Shown in pieces: positions 15,463 through 25,177 of a DNA stretch of 64,000 nucleotides. Position 1 is the stretch's first letter. Every line of letters begins with the position of its first letter. The stretch lies in the NCBI GenBank assembly GCA_964537505.1, contig CAZICK010000008.1, positions 1 through 64,000 on the forward strand. The letters are read 5' to 3'. The stretch comes from DAINBT01 sp036732785. Its GTDB lineage: Bacteria; Planctomycetota; Phycisphaerae; Sedimentisphaerales; SM23-30. The position numbers and the translations under genes were made by a program. A model generated the notes under the pieces. The model was not told where the DNA came from and did not search any database. It saw only the letters and a program-made list of their open reading frames with translations.

Positions 15463-18222
15463 CTAATTAACGTCGATGTGATAATTAACGCGTTTGGTTC
15501 CTTTTGGGTCGTCCAGTCCTATTCTGATGATTTTCCCCCGCCATTTTCGTGCGTCTCTGACCAGATATGCTTTTGTCACGGTTGCTCCCGGTTGTAGCTG
15601 TGGTATGGAGCGTTCCAGATGGCTCTGGTCGGGAAGGTCCACGAAACTGCGCAGACTCACTTCATTATCGGACTCGTTGGTGACCACCTGCTGTATGAGA
15701 AGATCGCTTTGGCCGATTCGCCTGGTAAAAAGATTAACGTCAATTCCAAGCAGGCTGATTTCAAATGGAATCCGGGTTTGTATATTATAACTTCGATTAG
15801 CATCGATACTAAAGAGTATCTTCAGGTCTTTTTTCCCACCCAATTCGTTGCTTGGAAACTTCACGGTAACCTGTTGTTCGAATACCTGGTTAGGCTGCAG
15901 TACGAAGTCCAACGTGCTCGGATCGACCCTCCAGTTTCTATAACAAGGTTCGTTCAGCATAAAGCGAAGTCGCCCGGAAACAGGCGTATTAAACGGATTG
16001 ACAAATTTTAATTGCAGACGTTGTCGCGAGATGCTCGCGTCGAGTACCGACGGGGTCAGTTCCAGGCTCGAACGCAGCATAGCGATTCGGCTGTCAATCT
16101 TGCTTATCAGAACCGGCCACTGGGTCAAACGAAACCTGGTTATTCTGTTTTGCTCTGACAATTCCGTACGATTTCCAAACAGATCAACCATTTCCGGCGA
16201 TTCGCCCAGGTAGAATTGCAACTCAGGTGGTTCATCTGGGCTTTGCGGATCGTAATTTTCGTTCCAGGTAAAAAGACATCCTTGACCGTCTCCGTCAAAG
16301 ACGAGAGCCGGAATCCCCGGCTGAATCTCAAACTCACCTACATAACGCATCGATCCCAACTGATCGGCCAGTGTCCGAAACACCAAAAACAGTTCCGTCG
16401 GTTCGGTTACCGTACGTGCGTTACTTTGCCTTTGCTCCCAGGGGTGATCTATAAAAATTGCCTCGGCATGTCCTTTTTTCGCGTATGCGATTCGCTTGGC
16501 AAAGTCGATCAGCACCTCCCGGCGATGGTAGTCTTTCAAACTAAGCGGTTCGATGGTTGCCCATATATCATTCAATCCTCTTCCCTGGCTGCTCTGCAAA
16601 TATGCCGGAATTTCTTTCGGCGATATCGCCGATGATATTTTCATCGCCACATACGAGGTTCCGAGTTGTCCGGCGTTTATCTCTAACATACCGTCCAAAG
16701 ATGCCGCTATGACCGTATTGCGTACTATATCATCAAACTCTTTGCGTATTGTATCAATCACCGGCCGTATCCGCGGATCCCATTTGCCCCAGCCCCTGTC
16801 GAAATCGCCTCCTATCTGCCAGAACGGTATCTGGCGTGCATATTGCGCCAGGACAAACGCTACCGGTAAACGCCACAACTCAACATCCTGACTAAGCACA
16901 TTCAGCAAATCGCGTTGTTTGATATCCATCTTCATCGCCAGGCTGTCAGGCACTTCTGAAAACACCGCTACAACCTGAATGTTCTGCCGTTGCAGATCGA
17001 TTAGTCTTAAATCGAAATCTTTCTCCAAAAAACCTTCTTCGTCATGGCGGCGCCATACGGGCAGTTTCAACAGTTTCGCGTTTGCCATTTTCGTAAGGTT
17101 TATCTGGGTATTCCAGTCTCCCTCGTTTTTTTCCATTTTTATTATTCCAAATCCCTTGCCGCTCCATGCATCCCCTCCGCTGAATTTCGCCAGTTTGGCA
17201 AATGTCAGCCTTCGCGTAGCCACTAACGTATCGGCAGTAAGAATCTCCAATTGCCCGTTGTATAGACCTGCCGGAATATTTTCCAGCCGAATTGTCCGAA
17301 CATTACTTTGACCTTCCACTCCTGTGAGCATCCATTTGTCGTTCCATATCAACCGCCCATCGGACGCCCGGACGGTCAAACGTATGTAATAGTCCAGAAT
17401 ACCCACTCCTTCTACTTCTACCTCCAACAGGGCAGTCTCATCTCCGTCAAAAACATTGCTGTCACGATCTGTTCGCAAAATTACCCTGGGCAACTGATAG
17501 ATCGCAATATCATCAAACCAGGCCAAGGCTTTGACGTTGTTCTGGAATATCTGTGATACCGCAATGTCTTCACTGTTCCATTGCTCTTCCTGCAGCACCC
17601 ACAGTCCCACGGTGATGTAGCGAGCATCGGGAAATTGTCCCGGTACATACACCTCCAGCCGAGCCCAGCCGTCCTGGGCCTGATCATCCTGCCCGATCAG
17701 TTGGGAAACATGTGGACTGCCGGGTATTATTCGCCCTAACCGGTCAACCAGTGCACAACTTATCTGCGCCCGACAGTTCTTACCGTATTCAAAGTGAACG
17801 TATCCGGTAACTTGAAAATCACTGCCAGACTTGGCCCGGATCTGCCGCCTGTCATAGGCGAAAGCCACACTGGCTCCGTCCGGGACAAGCTCGAAACTGT
17901 ATTGGCCACTGCGATGATGTTCGCTATCCAACTGACCCGTCGAGTAGTGCGGAAAACCTTCCGCCGTCATAGAGTATTGCTGAAAATCTTCTTCCAGCAC
18001 CATCTTAGACCAGTGCATCGGTTGCGGCAGAAAGTGTATCCCACGTTCCTCAAAGTCGAAGATTTGCATCATCCGCTGGCCGGTCAGTTTGGCCCTGCTG
18101 GTGTCCGGCTGATGTGACGCATCCTCTGACCCAGGCTGCTCCTGAGCGAGGAGAACCGGCCCATCAACTGCCATTGGCAGCACTAACCACAGTAATAACA
18201 ACCATTTATGCAAAATACGCAT
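15463..18222 (-). CDS. large secreted protein with carbohydrate-binding-like and barrel-like regions
   Basis: About 919 residues from ATG 18222 (MRILHKWLLLLWLVLPMAVDG), a clear signal peptide; an ATG 27 bases further upstream is less likely. Residues about 60-230 form a beta-rich, CBM-like unit (SGQYSFELVPDGASVAFAYDRR, WFDDIAIYQLPRV). Residues about 330-640 read like a TIM-barrel hydrolase (PVWRRHDEEGFLEKDFDLRLIDL, FWQIGGDFDRGWGKWDPRI), and the tail has beta-sandwich segments. No catalytic acid pair could be assigned with confidence. It may act on polysaccharide outside the cell. The family was not recognised. Confidence 0.55.
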   Translation of the reverse strand: MRILHKWLLLLWLVLPMAVDGPVLLAQEQPGSEDASHQPDTSRAKLTGQRMMQIFDFEERGIHFLPQPMHWSKMVLEEDFQQYSMTAEGFPHYSTGQLDSEHHRSGQYSFELVPDGASVAFAYDRRQIRAKSGSDFQVTGYVHFEYGKNCRAQISCALVDRLGRIIPGSPHVSQLIGQDDQAQDGWARLEVYVPGQFPDARYITVGLWVLQEEQWNSEDIAVSQIFQNNVKALAWFDDIAIYQLPRVILRTDRDSNVFDGDETALLEVEVEGVGILDYYIRLTVRASDGRLIWNDKWMLTGVEGQSNVRTIRLENIPAGLYNGQLEILTADTLVATRRLTFAKLAKFSGGDAWSGKGFGIIKMEKNEGDWNTQINLTKMANAKLLKLPVWRRHDEEGFLEKDFDLRLIDLQRQNIQVVAVFSEVPDSLAMKMDIKQRDLLNVLSQDVELWRLPVAFVLAQYARQIPFWQIGGDFDRGWGKWDPRIRPVIDTIRKEFDDIVRNTVIAASLDGMLEINAGQLGTSYVAMKISSAISPKEIPAYLQSSQGRGLNDIWATIEPLSLKDYHRREVLIDFAKRIAYAKKGHAEAIFIDHPWEQRQSNARTVTEPTELFLVFRTLADQLGSMRYVGEFEIQPGIPALVFDGDGQGCLFTWNENYDPQSPDEPPELQFYLGESPEMVDLFGNRTELSEQNRITRFRLTQWPVLISKIDSRIAMLRSSLELTPSVLDASISRQRLQLKFVNPFNTPVSGRLRFMLNEPCYRNWRVDPSTLDFVLQPNQVFEQQVTVKFPSNELGGKKDLKILFSIDANRSYNIQTRIPFEISLLGIDVNLFTRRIGQSDLLIQQVVTNESDNEVSLRSFVDLPDQSHLERSIPQLQPGATVTKAYLVRDARKWRGKIIRIGLDDPKGTKRVNYHIDVN

Positions 18223-18583
18223 TTTCTGCTTTGCCTCTGGTCCTTCCAAATGTTTTACCTTCTGGCCGATACCATTATGCCATAATTTTCCAAGTTCAAT
18301 AATCCATATCTTCGATCCTGGCGTTAAAGGCCAACTTCAAGAGATTATTATGGGACTCTCAAGGGTTTATCGACCAAACTATACCCGACCTCTGAATTTC
18401 ATCCAATTTTCTTTGCCGGGGCAAACACCTGAAAAAGCCATTCGACGGGTCAGCACGTCAGGATGTCGTCCGACGGTCGGTGGATCGGCTATACGCGTCA
18501 CACCGTGCCCGCTGTACCAGCGATAATGATGGGCCGGACTGAAGCCGGTTGGCTTCGTGTGTCCTTCTATGAAGCAAAGCATG
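18223..18583. other. intergenic region between the AOR gene and the large secreted protein gene
   Basis: No supported gene. A 6-bp hairpin (GAAGCC/GGCTTC, about 18541-18556) lies past the AOR stop without a T-run. A weak leftward promoter-like pair for the secreted protein is visible near 18270-18300. Confidence 0.35.
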
Positions 18584-20464
18584 TCAGGCTAAGCCCAGTT
18601 CTTTTAGTTTTTGTGGAGTGGGTTCGCCGGTTTGGTTGTCCCATCCTCTTTCCTGGTAGTATTCGGCGAGCATGGTGGAGTAGTCTTTTATGCTGCTTTC
18701 GGGGATGTCGGCGTATTTGCCGAACTCCGGAACATTGAGCACCCTTTGTGGAAGCTGGTCATCTTTGGTGGTAAAGCCCTCTCTGATGTTGAATAGTCTT
18801 TGGATGTTCATGGCGCGTTCGCCGATCTTGAGCAATTCTTCCGGTGATATGTCCCATCCGGTCAGTGCGGAGACCATTTCGGCGAACGGTCTGGGGCCCA
18901 GTCCGACGTAGATGTAAAATTTGCAGCAGACGAGGATGTCAGGCAGTATGCCGTTGTCCTGTAGTTTTTTTGTGATGGCGCCTTTTCCTTTTTCGTCCCA
19001 TCGATCAACGTCGTTGGGGTCGGGCAGTCCCAGCAGTGAGCCCATTCCGAAATCCTTTTTTCCACAGTCGAATCCCATGGCTTCGACAGGATGGATGTGG
19101 CACATGCCGCGGTTGCCGGTTCCATAGGATACGGCCAGGGCTTTGCCCGATCGTCCGTCGTGGGCGGGGCCTTCGAGGCCCTTTACGTGTATGGCGAATT
19201 GCTCGGCGCCTTTTCCGATCTTCCGGGCGGCATATCTGGTACCGCCGCTGAGGAGTTCTCCGATTCCCGGTTCTTTCAGTGCGATTTTCTTTACCAGTTC
19301 GATGAATACATCTGGATCGCCCCATTTGATTTTCAGGCCGTCGGTATCTTCGGTGGTGATTAGTCCGTTGTCGAAACAGTCCATGGCAAAGGCGATTATG
19401 CCGCCCATACTTATGGTGTCGATGCCGTATTCATTGCACAGATAAGAAGCATGAACGGCGGCATCGACGTCTTCGTTAAGGATGAAGGCGGTGAAGGCGC
19501 AGATGGTTTCGTATTCGCTGCCTTCGTGTTCGGGGGTCTGCCATTCCCCTGATTTGACGTGAGTTACTCTTCCGCAGGGCATAAGGCAGCCGGTGAAGCA
19601 GGCCCGGTTGGTTACCAGGTTATGCTCGGCAAAATGGCGGTACAATTCATCGCCTTTGCCCCATGAGTTGCTTCGCCAGTTTTTGGTGGGGAAGTCGCCG
19701 ATTTCGTCACAACTGGGTATGTCGCCGGTGGTGCCGTTTTCCATGAAACCTTTGCTGCCCGGGTTGTCGCGGACGATTTTTTGGGATTTTTTGACTGCTT
19801 CGGCAAACTCCCGCGGTTTGGCGATGGGGATTTCGCCGGTTCCCTTGACGGTGATGGCAAGAAGGTTTTTAGAACCCATCACGGCACCGGCGCCGACTCT
19901 TCCGGCGGCTCGCTGGCCTATGACGACGCCGGCAAAGGGTATCAGTTTTTCTCCGGAAGGACCGATCACGGCGATCTGGACTTTTTTGTCGTTGAGCCGG
20001 TCGGAGATAAGTTTGATTTTTTCGCTGGTGGTTTTGCCACAAAGGTGTTGGGCGGATTTGATTTTTATGTCATCGTCGTTGATTGAGATGGATACTGGTT
20101 TGTTTGATTTTCCTTCGATGATAAGGAGGTCGTAGCCGGCTTTTTTGAGCATCGCCGCCAAGTCTCCGCCGCAGCTCGACTCGCCCCAGCCGCCGGTAAG
20201 CGGTGATTTGAAACACAATTCGACGCGACCGGCCCCTGGCGCCCTGGTCGCGTTGAGCGGTCCGGTGGCGAATATGAGTTTGTTTTCAGGGCCAAGCGGG
20301 TCGATGCCTTTTTCCAGCTCCTGATACAGGACTTTGGCAGCGTATCCAACACCGCCGAGCATGAGCTTTAAGTCGTCGGGGTTAACCGGTTCGGTGGAAA
20401 CGCTATTGTCCGTCAGGTTGATTCTCAATATTTTACCTGCATATCCGAATAGTTCTGTACTCAT
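18584..20464 (-). CDS. tungsten-type aldehyde:ferredoxin oxidoreductase
   Basis: A 626-residue AOR-family enzyme that oxidises aldehydes to acids with ferredoxin as acceptor, or reduces acids in reverse, using a W- or Mo-bis-pterin and one [4Fe-4S] cluster. The N-terminal pterin domain shows GYAGKILRINLTDNS and GGWGESSCGGDLA. Three cluster cysteines lie at 289, 293 and 297 (ACFTGCLMPCGR), with the fourth in the late CCKFYI segment. Length is typical. It stands alone here. The window also encodes a 2[4Fe-4S] ferredoxin and NfnAB, which could serve as partners; this link is inference. It points to anaerobic metabolism. Confidence 0.92.
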   Translation of the reverse strand: MSTELFGYAGKILRINLTDNSVSTEPVNPDDLKLMLGGVGYAAKVLYQELEKGIDPLGPENKLIFATGPLNATRAPGAGRVELCFKSPLTGGWGESSCGGDLAAMLKKAGYDLLIIEGKSNKPVSISINDDDIKIKSAQHLCGKTTSEKIKLISDRLNDKKVQIAVIGPSGEKLIPFAGVVIGQRAAGRVGAGAVMGSKNLLAITVKGTGEIPIAKPREFAEAVKKSQKIVRDNPGSKGFMENGTTGDIPSCDEIGDFPTKNWRSNSWGKGDELYRHFAEHNLVTNRACFTGCLMPCGRVTHVKSGEWQTPEHEGSEYETICAFTAFILNEDVDAAVHASYLCNEYGIDTISMGGIIAFAMDCFDNGLITTEDTDGLKIKWGDPDVFIELVKKIALKEPGIGELLSGGTRYAARKIGKGAEQFAIHVKGLEGPAHDGRSGKALAVSYGTGNRGMCHIHPVEAMGFDCGKKDFGMGSLLGLPDPNDVDRWDEKGKGAITKKLQDNGILPDILVCCKFYIYVGLGPRPFAEMVSALTGWDISPEELLKIGERAMNIQRLFNIREGFTTKDDQLPQRVLNVPEFGKYADIPESSIKDYSTMLAEYYQERGWDNQTGEPTPQKLKELGLA

Positions 20465-20620
20465 CTGATAACATCCTTAAAAAAACGGTAAATATTTAGT
20501 CATCTGCCCTACAACCGCTACACAGCCCGCCTGAGTGAGTATGCTGATAGCTTCCAGATTATTTCCCAGGATGATACATAAATCGAACAGCTAAGTCTAA
20601 CTGTTTTTCCGCGAATTTAT

Positions 20621-20650
20621 TTGACAAACGCCTCTGCCACAGCTTAAGAT
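20621..20650 (+). promoter_or_regulatory. promoter of the metallo-beta-lactamase-fold gene
   Basis: TTGACA at 20621-20626, 18-bp spacer, TAAGAT at 20645-20650, about 50 bp upstream of the start. Confidence 0.65.
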
Positions 20651-20701
20651 GTGTTCGGTTAGCAGTCAATGTTATTTCCAACTTTTTCGGCAATTTTTTG
20701 C

Positions 20702-21481
20702 ATGGCAATAGAGTTGACATTTTTAGGTACGGGTACGAGCCACGGTGTGCCGATTATCGGTTGTGATTGCGAAGTTTGTCGCAGTACCGATCGACGCGAT
20801 AAGCGTATGCGGACCAGCGCCGTGGTGAGTCTGGACGGTCATAATGTGCTTATTGACGCTACGCCTGAGCTGCGTATGCAGTGTTTACAAAACGATATTC
20901 GCAGGATGGAGGCCTGTTTGATTACACATACCCATGCCGATCACATTTTCGGTATGGATGATTTGCGCCGATTTAATCAGATTCAGGGCAATTCTATCGA
21001 TCTGTATGCGTCGGCGGAACATCTGGTAACGTTGAATAAGGTGTTTGGTTACGCCCTGGCCGAGCGGGCAGGCGATAATCCCGATGTGCCGCATTTGATT
21101 TTTAATACGATTGTTCCGGGCGATTCGTTTTCGTTGTTCGGCTATGAAGTAAAACCTCTTCTCCTGCCACATGGTCATGAGAACGTAACTGGGTATCGTA
21201 TCGGCCGATTGGCTTATTGTACTGATATAAGTGGTATGCCGGAAGCGGCGGAGGGGGAGTTAGCCGACTTAAATGTTTTGGTGCTGGGAGCGCTGCGGCC
21301 CAAACCGCATCCCAAACACCTGTCAATCGATCAGGCAATCGAGATAGCTGAACGTATCGGAGCCAAGCGGACTTATTTTGTTCACGTAACCCATCAGGTG
21401 AGTCATCGTAAATGGGAGAAGTATCTGCCGAACGATATAGAACTTGCTTACGATACTCTGCGGATTGTTGTGAGTGAGTGA
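20702..21481 (+). CDS. metallo-beta-lactamase-fold hydrolase, PhnP-like
   Basis: Start at MAIELTFLGTGTSHGVP (20702), the family N-terminus; a frame 33 bases longer adds an unlikely leader. The protein has two metals bound through HTHADH with downstream His and Asp ligands (LLLPHGHENVTG, AYCTDISG). GCDCEVCRSTDRRDKRMRTS is the extra insert shared with PhnP cyclic-phosphodiesterases and relatives. It is probably a phosphodiesterase or related esterase; substrate unknown. The gene ends 44 bp before a glycosyltransferase. Confidence 0.82.
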   Translation: MAIELTFLGTGTSHGVPIIGCDCEVCRSTDRRDKRMRTSAVVSLDGHNVLIDATPELRMQCLQNDIRRMEACLITHTHADHIFGMDDLRRFNQIQGNSIDLYASAEHLVTLNKVFGYALAERAGDNPDVPHLIFNTIVPGDSFSLFGYEVKPLLLPHGHENVTGYRIGRLAYCTDISGMPEAAEGELADLNVLVLGALRPKPHPKHLSIDQAIEIAERIGAKRTYFVHVTHQVSHRKWEKYLPNDIELAYDTLRIVVSE

Positions 21482-21525
21482 ATGAGTAAATGGGCAGATG
21501 AGTAGATTGTGATGGTTTTTGCATT

Positions 21526-22620
21526 GTGAAGATACGAGTTTTGATGTTGATTACGGATCTTGAGGTGGGCGGCGCTCCGCTGTTTGTCAGGGATTTGGCT
21601 TGCGGGCTTGACGCATCGCGTTTTGAAGTGCGAGTCGCGTGTCTGGCAGGCGTTGGGCCGGTAGCCCAAGAGTTGCGTGCCAGGTCGATTCGTACGTATT
21701 GCCTGGGGGCTGAAGGCTGGTGGGATGTTCGCGTTTTTTGTCGGTTGGCCAGGCTGATCGGTTCTTATCGTCCGCATATTGTGCACTGCTCATTGGTGCA
21801 CGCCAATGTGGTCGGCCGGGTTGTCGCTCTGGCGGGTAATGCCGGTCATGTCATTGCCACCGTTCATACGGCCGGGCAGGCGAAAAGCTGGCACGTGATC
21901 GCTGAGAACCTTACGTGCCGTTTGAGTGAGACTACCGTGTGTGTTTCTCAGTCGGTTTGTCGGCATGTGCACAGGTTCAGCCGGGTTCCCAATCAGCGGC
22001 TTCGCGTGATCGTAAACGGTATCGATTGCGAGCGGTTTAGCGGGGTGCAAGGTTTTTCCACAGACGAAGCCGGTATCGGGTCCGGCAAGGTCACACTTGT
22101 TTTTGTCGGCAGACTGGACCCGGTAAAAAATATCGACATCCTTCTGCATGCTGTGGCAAAGCTTCGCGGCAAAGACGATCCGCAGCTAGTGATTATCGGC
22201 GATGGGCCGTTACGAGCGAGTCTCGAACAGCAAACGGCTCAGTTGGGGCTGACAGATCGTGTTTGGTTTATGGGCTGCAGACGCGATGTGGAGCGGTGGC
22301 TGAAGACGGCTGATATATTTGTTCAGCCGAGCCGATGGGAAGGTATGAGTCTGTCTGTTCTGGAGGCGATGGCCGGCGGGATTCCGATAGTTGCCGGGAG
22401 GTGTCCCGGTCTGATCGATATGATCGAAGATGGGCGAACCGGGCTGCTGGTGGCGCCCGGTGATATACAGGCGTTGTCCGTCGCTATTGACAGGCTGATT
22501 AGTGATCCTGAGTATGCCGACGGTCTTGCCCGTGCGGCCGAAGGGCATGTCCGGCGTCATTTTTCACTGTCGGCCATGATCGATGCCTATACCCGTTTGT
22601 ACGAGGATGTTGTGCGTTAA
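21526..22620 (+). CDS. GT4-family glycosyltransferase
   Basis: A 364-residue retaining glycosyltransferase with two Rossmann domains. The N-terminal half opens with RVLMLITDLEVGGAPLFVRDL. The C-terminal donor-binding half has FVGRLDPVKNIDILLHAV and the catalytic EX7E-type segment in PSRWEGMSLSVLEAMAGGIPIV. The start is GTG at 21526. It probably adds a sugar to a lipid- or protein-linked glycan in the cytoplasm; donor and acceptor are unknown. Confidence 0.88.
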   Translation: MKIRVLMLITDLEVGGAPLFVRDLACGLDASRFEVRVACLAGVGPVAQELRARSIRTYCLGAEGWWDVRVFCRLARLIGSYRPHIVHCSLVHANVVGRVVALAGNAGHVIATVHTAGQAKSWHVIAENLTCRLSETTVCVSQSVCRHVHRFSRVPNQRLRVIVNGIDCERFSGVQGFSTDEAGIGSGKVTLVFVGRLDPVKNIDILLHAVAKLRGKDDPQLVIIGDGPLRASLEQQTAQLGLTDRVWFMGCRRDVERWLKTADIFVQPSRWEGMSLSVLEAMAGGIPIVAGRCPGLIDMIEDGRTGLLVAPGDIQALSVAIDRLISDPEYADGLARAAEGHVRRHFSLSAMIDAYTRLYEDVVR

Positions 22621-22642
22621 GCAACACCATAGCCGGCAAGTT

Positions 22643-22688
22643 ACCAGCTTCCGCTGGACCGGATCGACGGGAAAGTTTTTTTTGGTCG
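22643..22688. terminator. possible terminator between convergent genes
   Basis: A CCAGC/GCTGG stem (22643-22656) followed after about 20 bases by eight T residues, between the convergent glycosyltransferase and fucosidase genes. Confidence 0.35.
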
Positions 22689-22706
22689 GGTGACATGCTA
22701 CTTCTC

Positions 22707-24296
22707 CTATTTGTTACGGATGGCGCCAATATCACGGATAGTAATCGGAATTTGGGGTTCCAGGTAAAGACCAAATTCGCTCAACGTCGGACAAAGGCGG
22801 GATTGCAAAATTCTTATACGAACCTTTTGCGTAGTCACCTCTGAAAAACGTAAAAGCCTTTTGTATCCAATCACCGTGGATTGAGCGATTTCCTGCCATT
22901 GTTGTCCGTTCCAGATTTCGAGTGTAAATTGTTCGACCCGCTGGCCAACCTTGATATTTTCCATCAGCATCGCCCGATTGAATGTTTTGGCCGAGGGCAG
23001 GTCAAACTCGATGGTGGCGGCCTCGGTTGCCACCTCCGCAAGCCAATACGTATCAGTTTTTCCATCAACAATGTTTTGCGGGGCATATTGAGGATCATTG
23101 CCGCGGACCTGCGAGGCTGTAACTCTGGCGTCCTTGACTAAATTTCTCCTGAATGTTTCCCGCAGGATATCACCCAGCTCTTTCAAACGGGCCACATCAT
23201 TTTCATGGATCAAACCCCGGGCATCGGGCGGTATATTCAGAAGGAACTGCCCATTACCACCGAGGCTGGTGTAATAAATATCTAGGAGATGTTTCAATGA
23301 CTTAACTTGATTATCCTGATTGGCATGGTAAAACCAGCCCGGTCGAATAGATGTATTTACCTGGGCTGGAAACCAGATTAGTTCCTGGGCATTTCTAAGT
23401 TTTTCTCTACTGCCCAGATCTTTCTTATGTCCATCTACCAGAAGCCGACCAAAAGCCGGATCGCCTTTGAAATTTTCCGGAATTTTTCGCGCCGGCAGAA
23501 CGCTCCATTCACTTTTACGGGTATTGCCGGCTTCGTTTCCGCACCATCGCACATCGGGACCTACGATAGAAATAACCGCTCCGGGTTGCAAATGCCGAAT
23601 CAATTTATAATAACTGCCCCAATCATATATCTGCCGCTTTCCATTGGGCCCTTCTCCGCAGGCTCCGTCAAACCACACCTCCGATATTTCACCGTAATTG
23701 GTCAAAAGCTCCGTCAATTGGTTTCGGAAATATTCGTTATAGCGTGGCGAATCGCCGTAAATGGGTTCATGCCTGTCCCACGGAGAAAGGTACACGCCGA
23801 AACTCAGACCACCACGCCGACAGGCTTCGGACAATTCTCGCATCACATCTCCCCTGCCGTTTTTCCAGGGACTGTTTTTAACGGAATGTTCTGTGTATTT
23901 ACTGGGCCACAGGCAAAAACCGTCATGATGTTTGGCCGTCAGGATCACCCCTTTCATGCTCGCGGCCTTGAAGGCCGACACCCACTGGTCGGCGTTGAAC
24001 TCGACGGGGTTAAACAGTTTCGGATCTTCTTTGCCGCTGCCCCATTCCTGATCGGTGAAAGTGTTCATTCCAAAATGAATAAAGGCCTGAAATTCCAACT
24101 TTTGCCAGGCCAATTGTCTGGCTGATGGAACCACATGAGCCGCTTTGGAAATTATATCCTGGAATGTATCGTCAGCAGATACAGATATGGTGTTGCCCGG
24201 TTGGTAATCTGCCGGAGATGAACCGGCTTTTGCTGTTAGAAGGCATCCCGCGATCAATATCACCAAGATGTTGCATTTGACATTGCACTTTTTCAT
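22707..24296 (-). CDS. secreted alpha-L-fucosidase (GH29) with C-terminal discoidin-like domain
   Basis: A 529-residue exported enzyme. The N-terminal hydrophobic stretch has LIAGC (Cys18), so it could be a lipoprotein. The GH29 barrel follows (LEFQAFIHFGMNTFTDQEWG, TAKHHDGFCLWPS), with the nucleophile Asp in VWFDGACGEG. The last about 130 residues form an F5/8 type C-like binding domain (NIVDGKTDTYWLAE, FTLEIWNGQQWQEIA). It removes terminal alpha-fucose from glycans outside the cytoplasm. AAGGAG precedes ATG 24296. Confidence 0.92.
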   Translation of the reverse strand: MKKCNVKCNILVILIAGCLLTAKAGSSPADYQPGNTISVSADDTFQDIISKAAHVVPSARQLAWQKLEFQAFIHFGMNTFTDQEWGSGKEDPKLFNPVEFNADQWVSAFKAASMKGVILTAKHHDGFCLWPSKYTEHSVKNSPWKNGRGDVMRELSEACRRGGLSFGVYLSPWDRHEPIYGDSPRYNEYFRNQLTELLTNYGEISEVWFDGACGEGPNGKRQIYDWGSYYKLIRHLQPGAVISIVGPDVRWCGNEAGNTRKSEWSVLPARKIPENFKGDPAFGRLLVDGHKKDLGSREKLRNAQELIWFPAQVNTSIRPGWFYHANQDNQVKSLKHLLDIYYTSLGGNGQFLLNIPPDARGLIHENDVARLKELGDILRETFRRNLVKDARVTASQVRGNDPQYAPQNIVDGKTDTYWLAEVATEAATIEFDLPSAKTFNRAMLMENIKVGQRVEQFTLEIWNGQQWQEIAQSTVIGYKRLLRFSEVTTQKVRIRILQSRLCPTLSEFGLYLEPQIPITIRDIGAIRNK

Positions 24297-24673
24297 ATTT
24301 TCTCCTTGTCCGGTCGGTTACTGATATATTCCTATGCTCCAGACCGACAGAGGCCGAAACCAAACAGTGGAGCCCGGGGTTTTTCATAAATCTATCTGTT
24401 TCCACAGGTCGGCAGGTTATTTTATCTGTTTTAGGTAGAATTTGAAAGAGATTTTTCGGCAACATGTATGAAGACTTTATATGCATAACTGTTCGAGTTT
24501 GTATTGAATTTCGTGATTCGAAAGCATCTTAACTATCTGTCCGGTAAGGTGGTATGTGTGGAGCCGGCAGTGGCAAAGTGGGGTGCCCAAAAAAGTACGA
24601 CCGGCATAATCGGCAAAATCGTATTATTTTGAAGCTGACAGAGTTAATATCAACGCAATTCCCGACAAATCGC
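24297..24673. other. intergenic region, no gene seen
   Basis: Separates divergent genes. Apart from promoter-like AT-rich sequence near 24430-24460 on the minus strand, no gene or strong structure is visible. Confidence 0.4.
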
Positions 24674-24702
24674 TTGCTAATTACGGTCTAAGATGTTAGA
24701 AT
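24674..24702 (+). promoter_or_regulatory. promoter of the small membrane protein gene at 24748
   Basis: TTGCTA at 24674-24679, 17-bp spacer, TAGAAT at 24697-24702. Confidence 0.6.
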
Positions 24703-24747
24703 ATTGATGAGGGCCTTTGCCAGGGAGGGCCCGAAACTAAGGTAGCT

Positions 24748-24990
24748 ATGAGAAGAGGAATACAGGGAACAATTTTACGAATGTTGCTGGCGTTTTTCGC
24801 CGGGGCGATAGCCATGCTGTTTTTGCTGGTTCCAGGCAAGGTTCGTCTGGAAGATATGCTCGACAGCAAGAAACGCTGTGAGATGGCTGATTTTGACTAT
24901 GCGGCCGGCAGGGTCGAAAAAGCCAACGAGTTGGCCATTTTCTATGCTTCTAAAGCCAAGCGCTACGTGGAAGACAAGATTGCAAGATAG
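24748..24990 (+). CDS. small single-span membrane protein
   Basis: An 80-residue protein with a basic N-terminus, one hydrophobic helix at about 11-29 and a charged helical C-terminal half (KANELAIFYASKAKRYVEDK) that would face outward or form a coil. It has its own consensus-like promoter and a reading frame with normal codon use. No family recognised. Confidence 0.6.
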   Translation: MRRGIQGTILRMLLAFFAGAIAMLFLLVPGKVRLEDMLDSKKRCEMADFDYAAGRVEKANELAIFYASKAKRYVEDKIAR

Positions 24991-25114
24991 CAGCAGCGCA
25001 ATAATCCACAATCCACGTTGACTGAAGGGGGATAAAATCACGTCCGACGATCGTTAGATTCAGCGTCCAGGTATTATTTTGTGTTGAGTTGGTTGGGTCG
25101 AGTTTTTCACGGTC

Positions 25115-25143
25115 TTGACAAATTCCATTTAGCGTATTAGACT
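25115..25143 (+). promoter_or_regulatory. promoter of the TetR-family gene
   Basis: TTGACA at 25115-25120, 17-bp spacer, TAGACT at 25138-25143, 35 bp before the start codon. Confidence 0.7.
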
Positions 25144-25177
25144 GGCGGGCTGACTGTTTAATTGGGAGGTCAAAGTC

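Noticed and set aside
18862..19363. Several long frames opposite the AOR gene.
   Set aside because: Antisense shadows; the AOR frame holds the known cofactor motifs.
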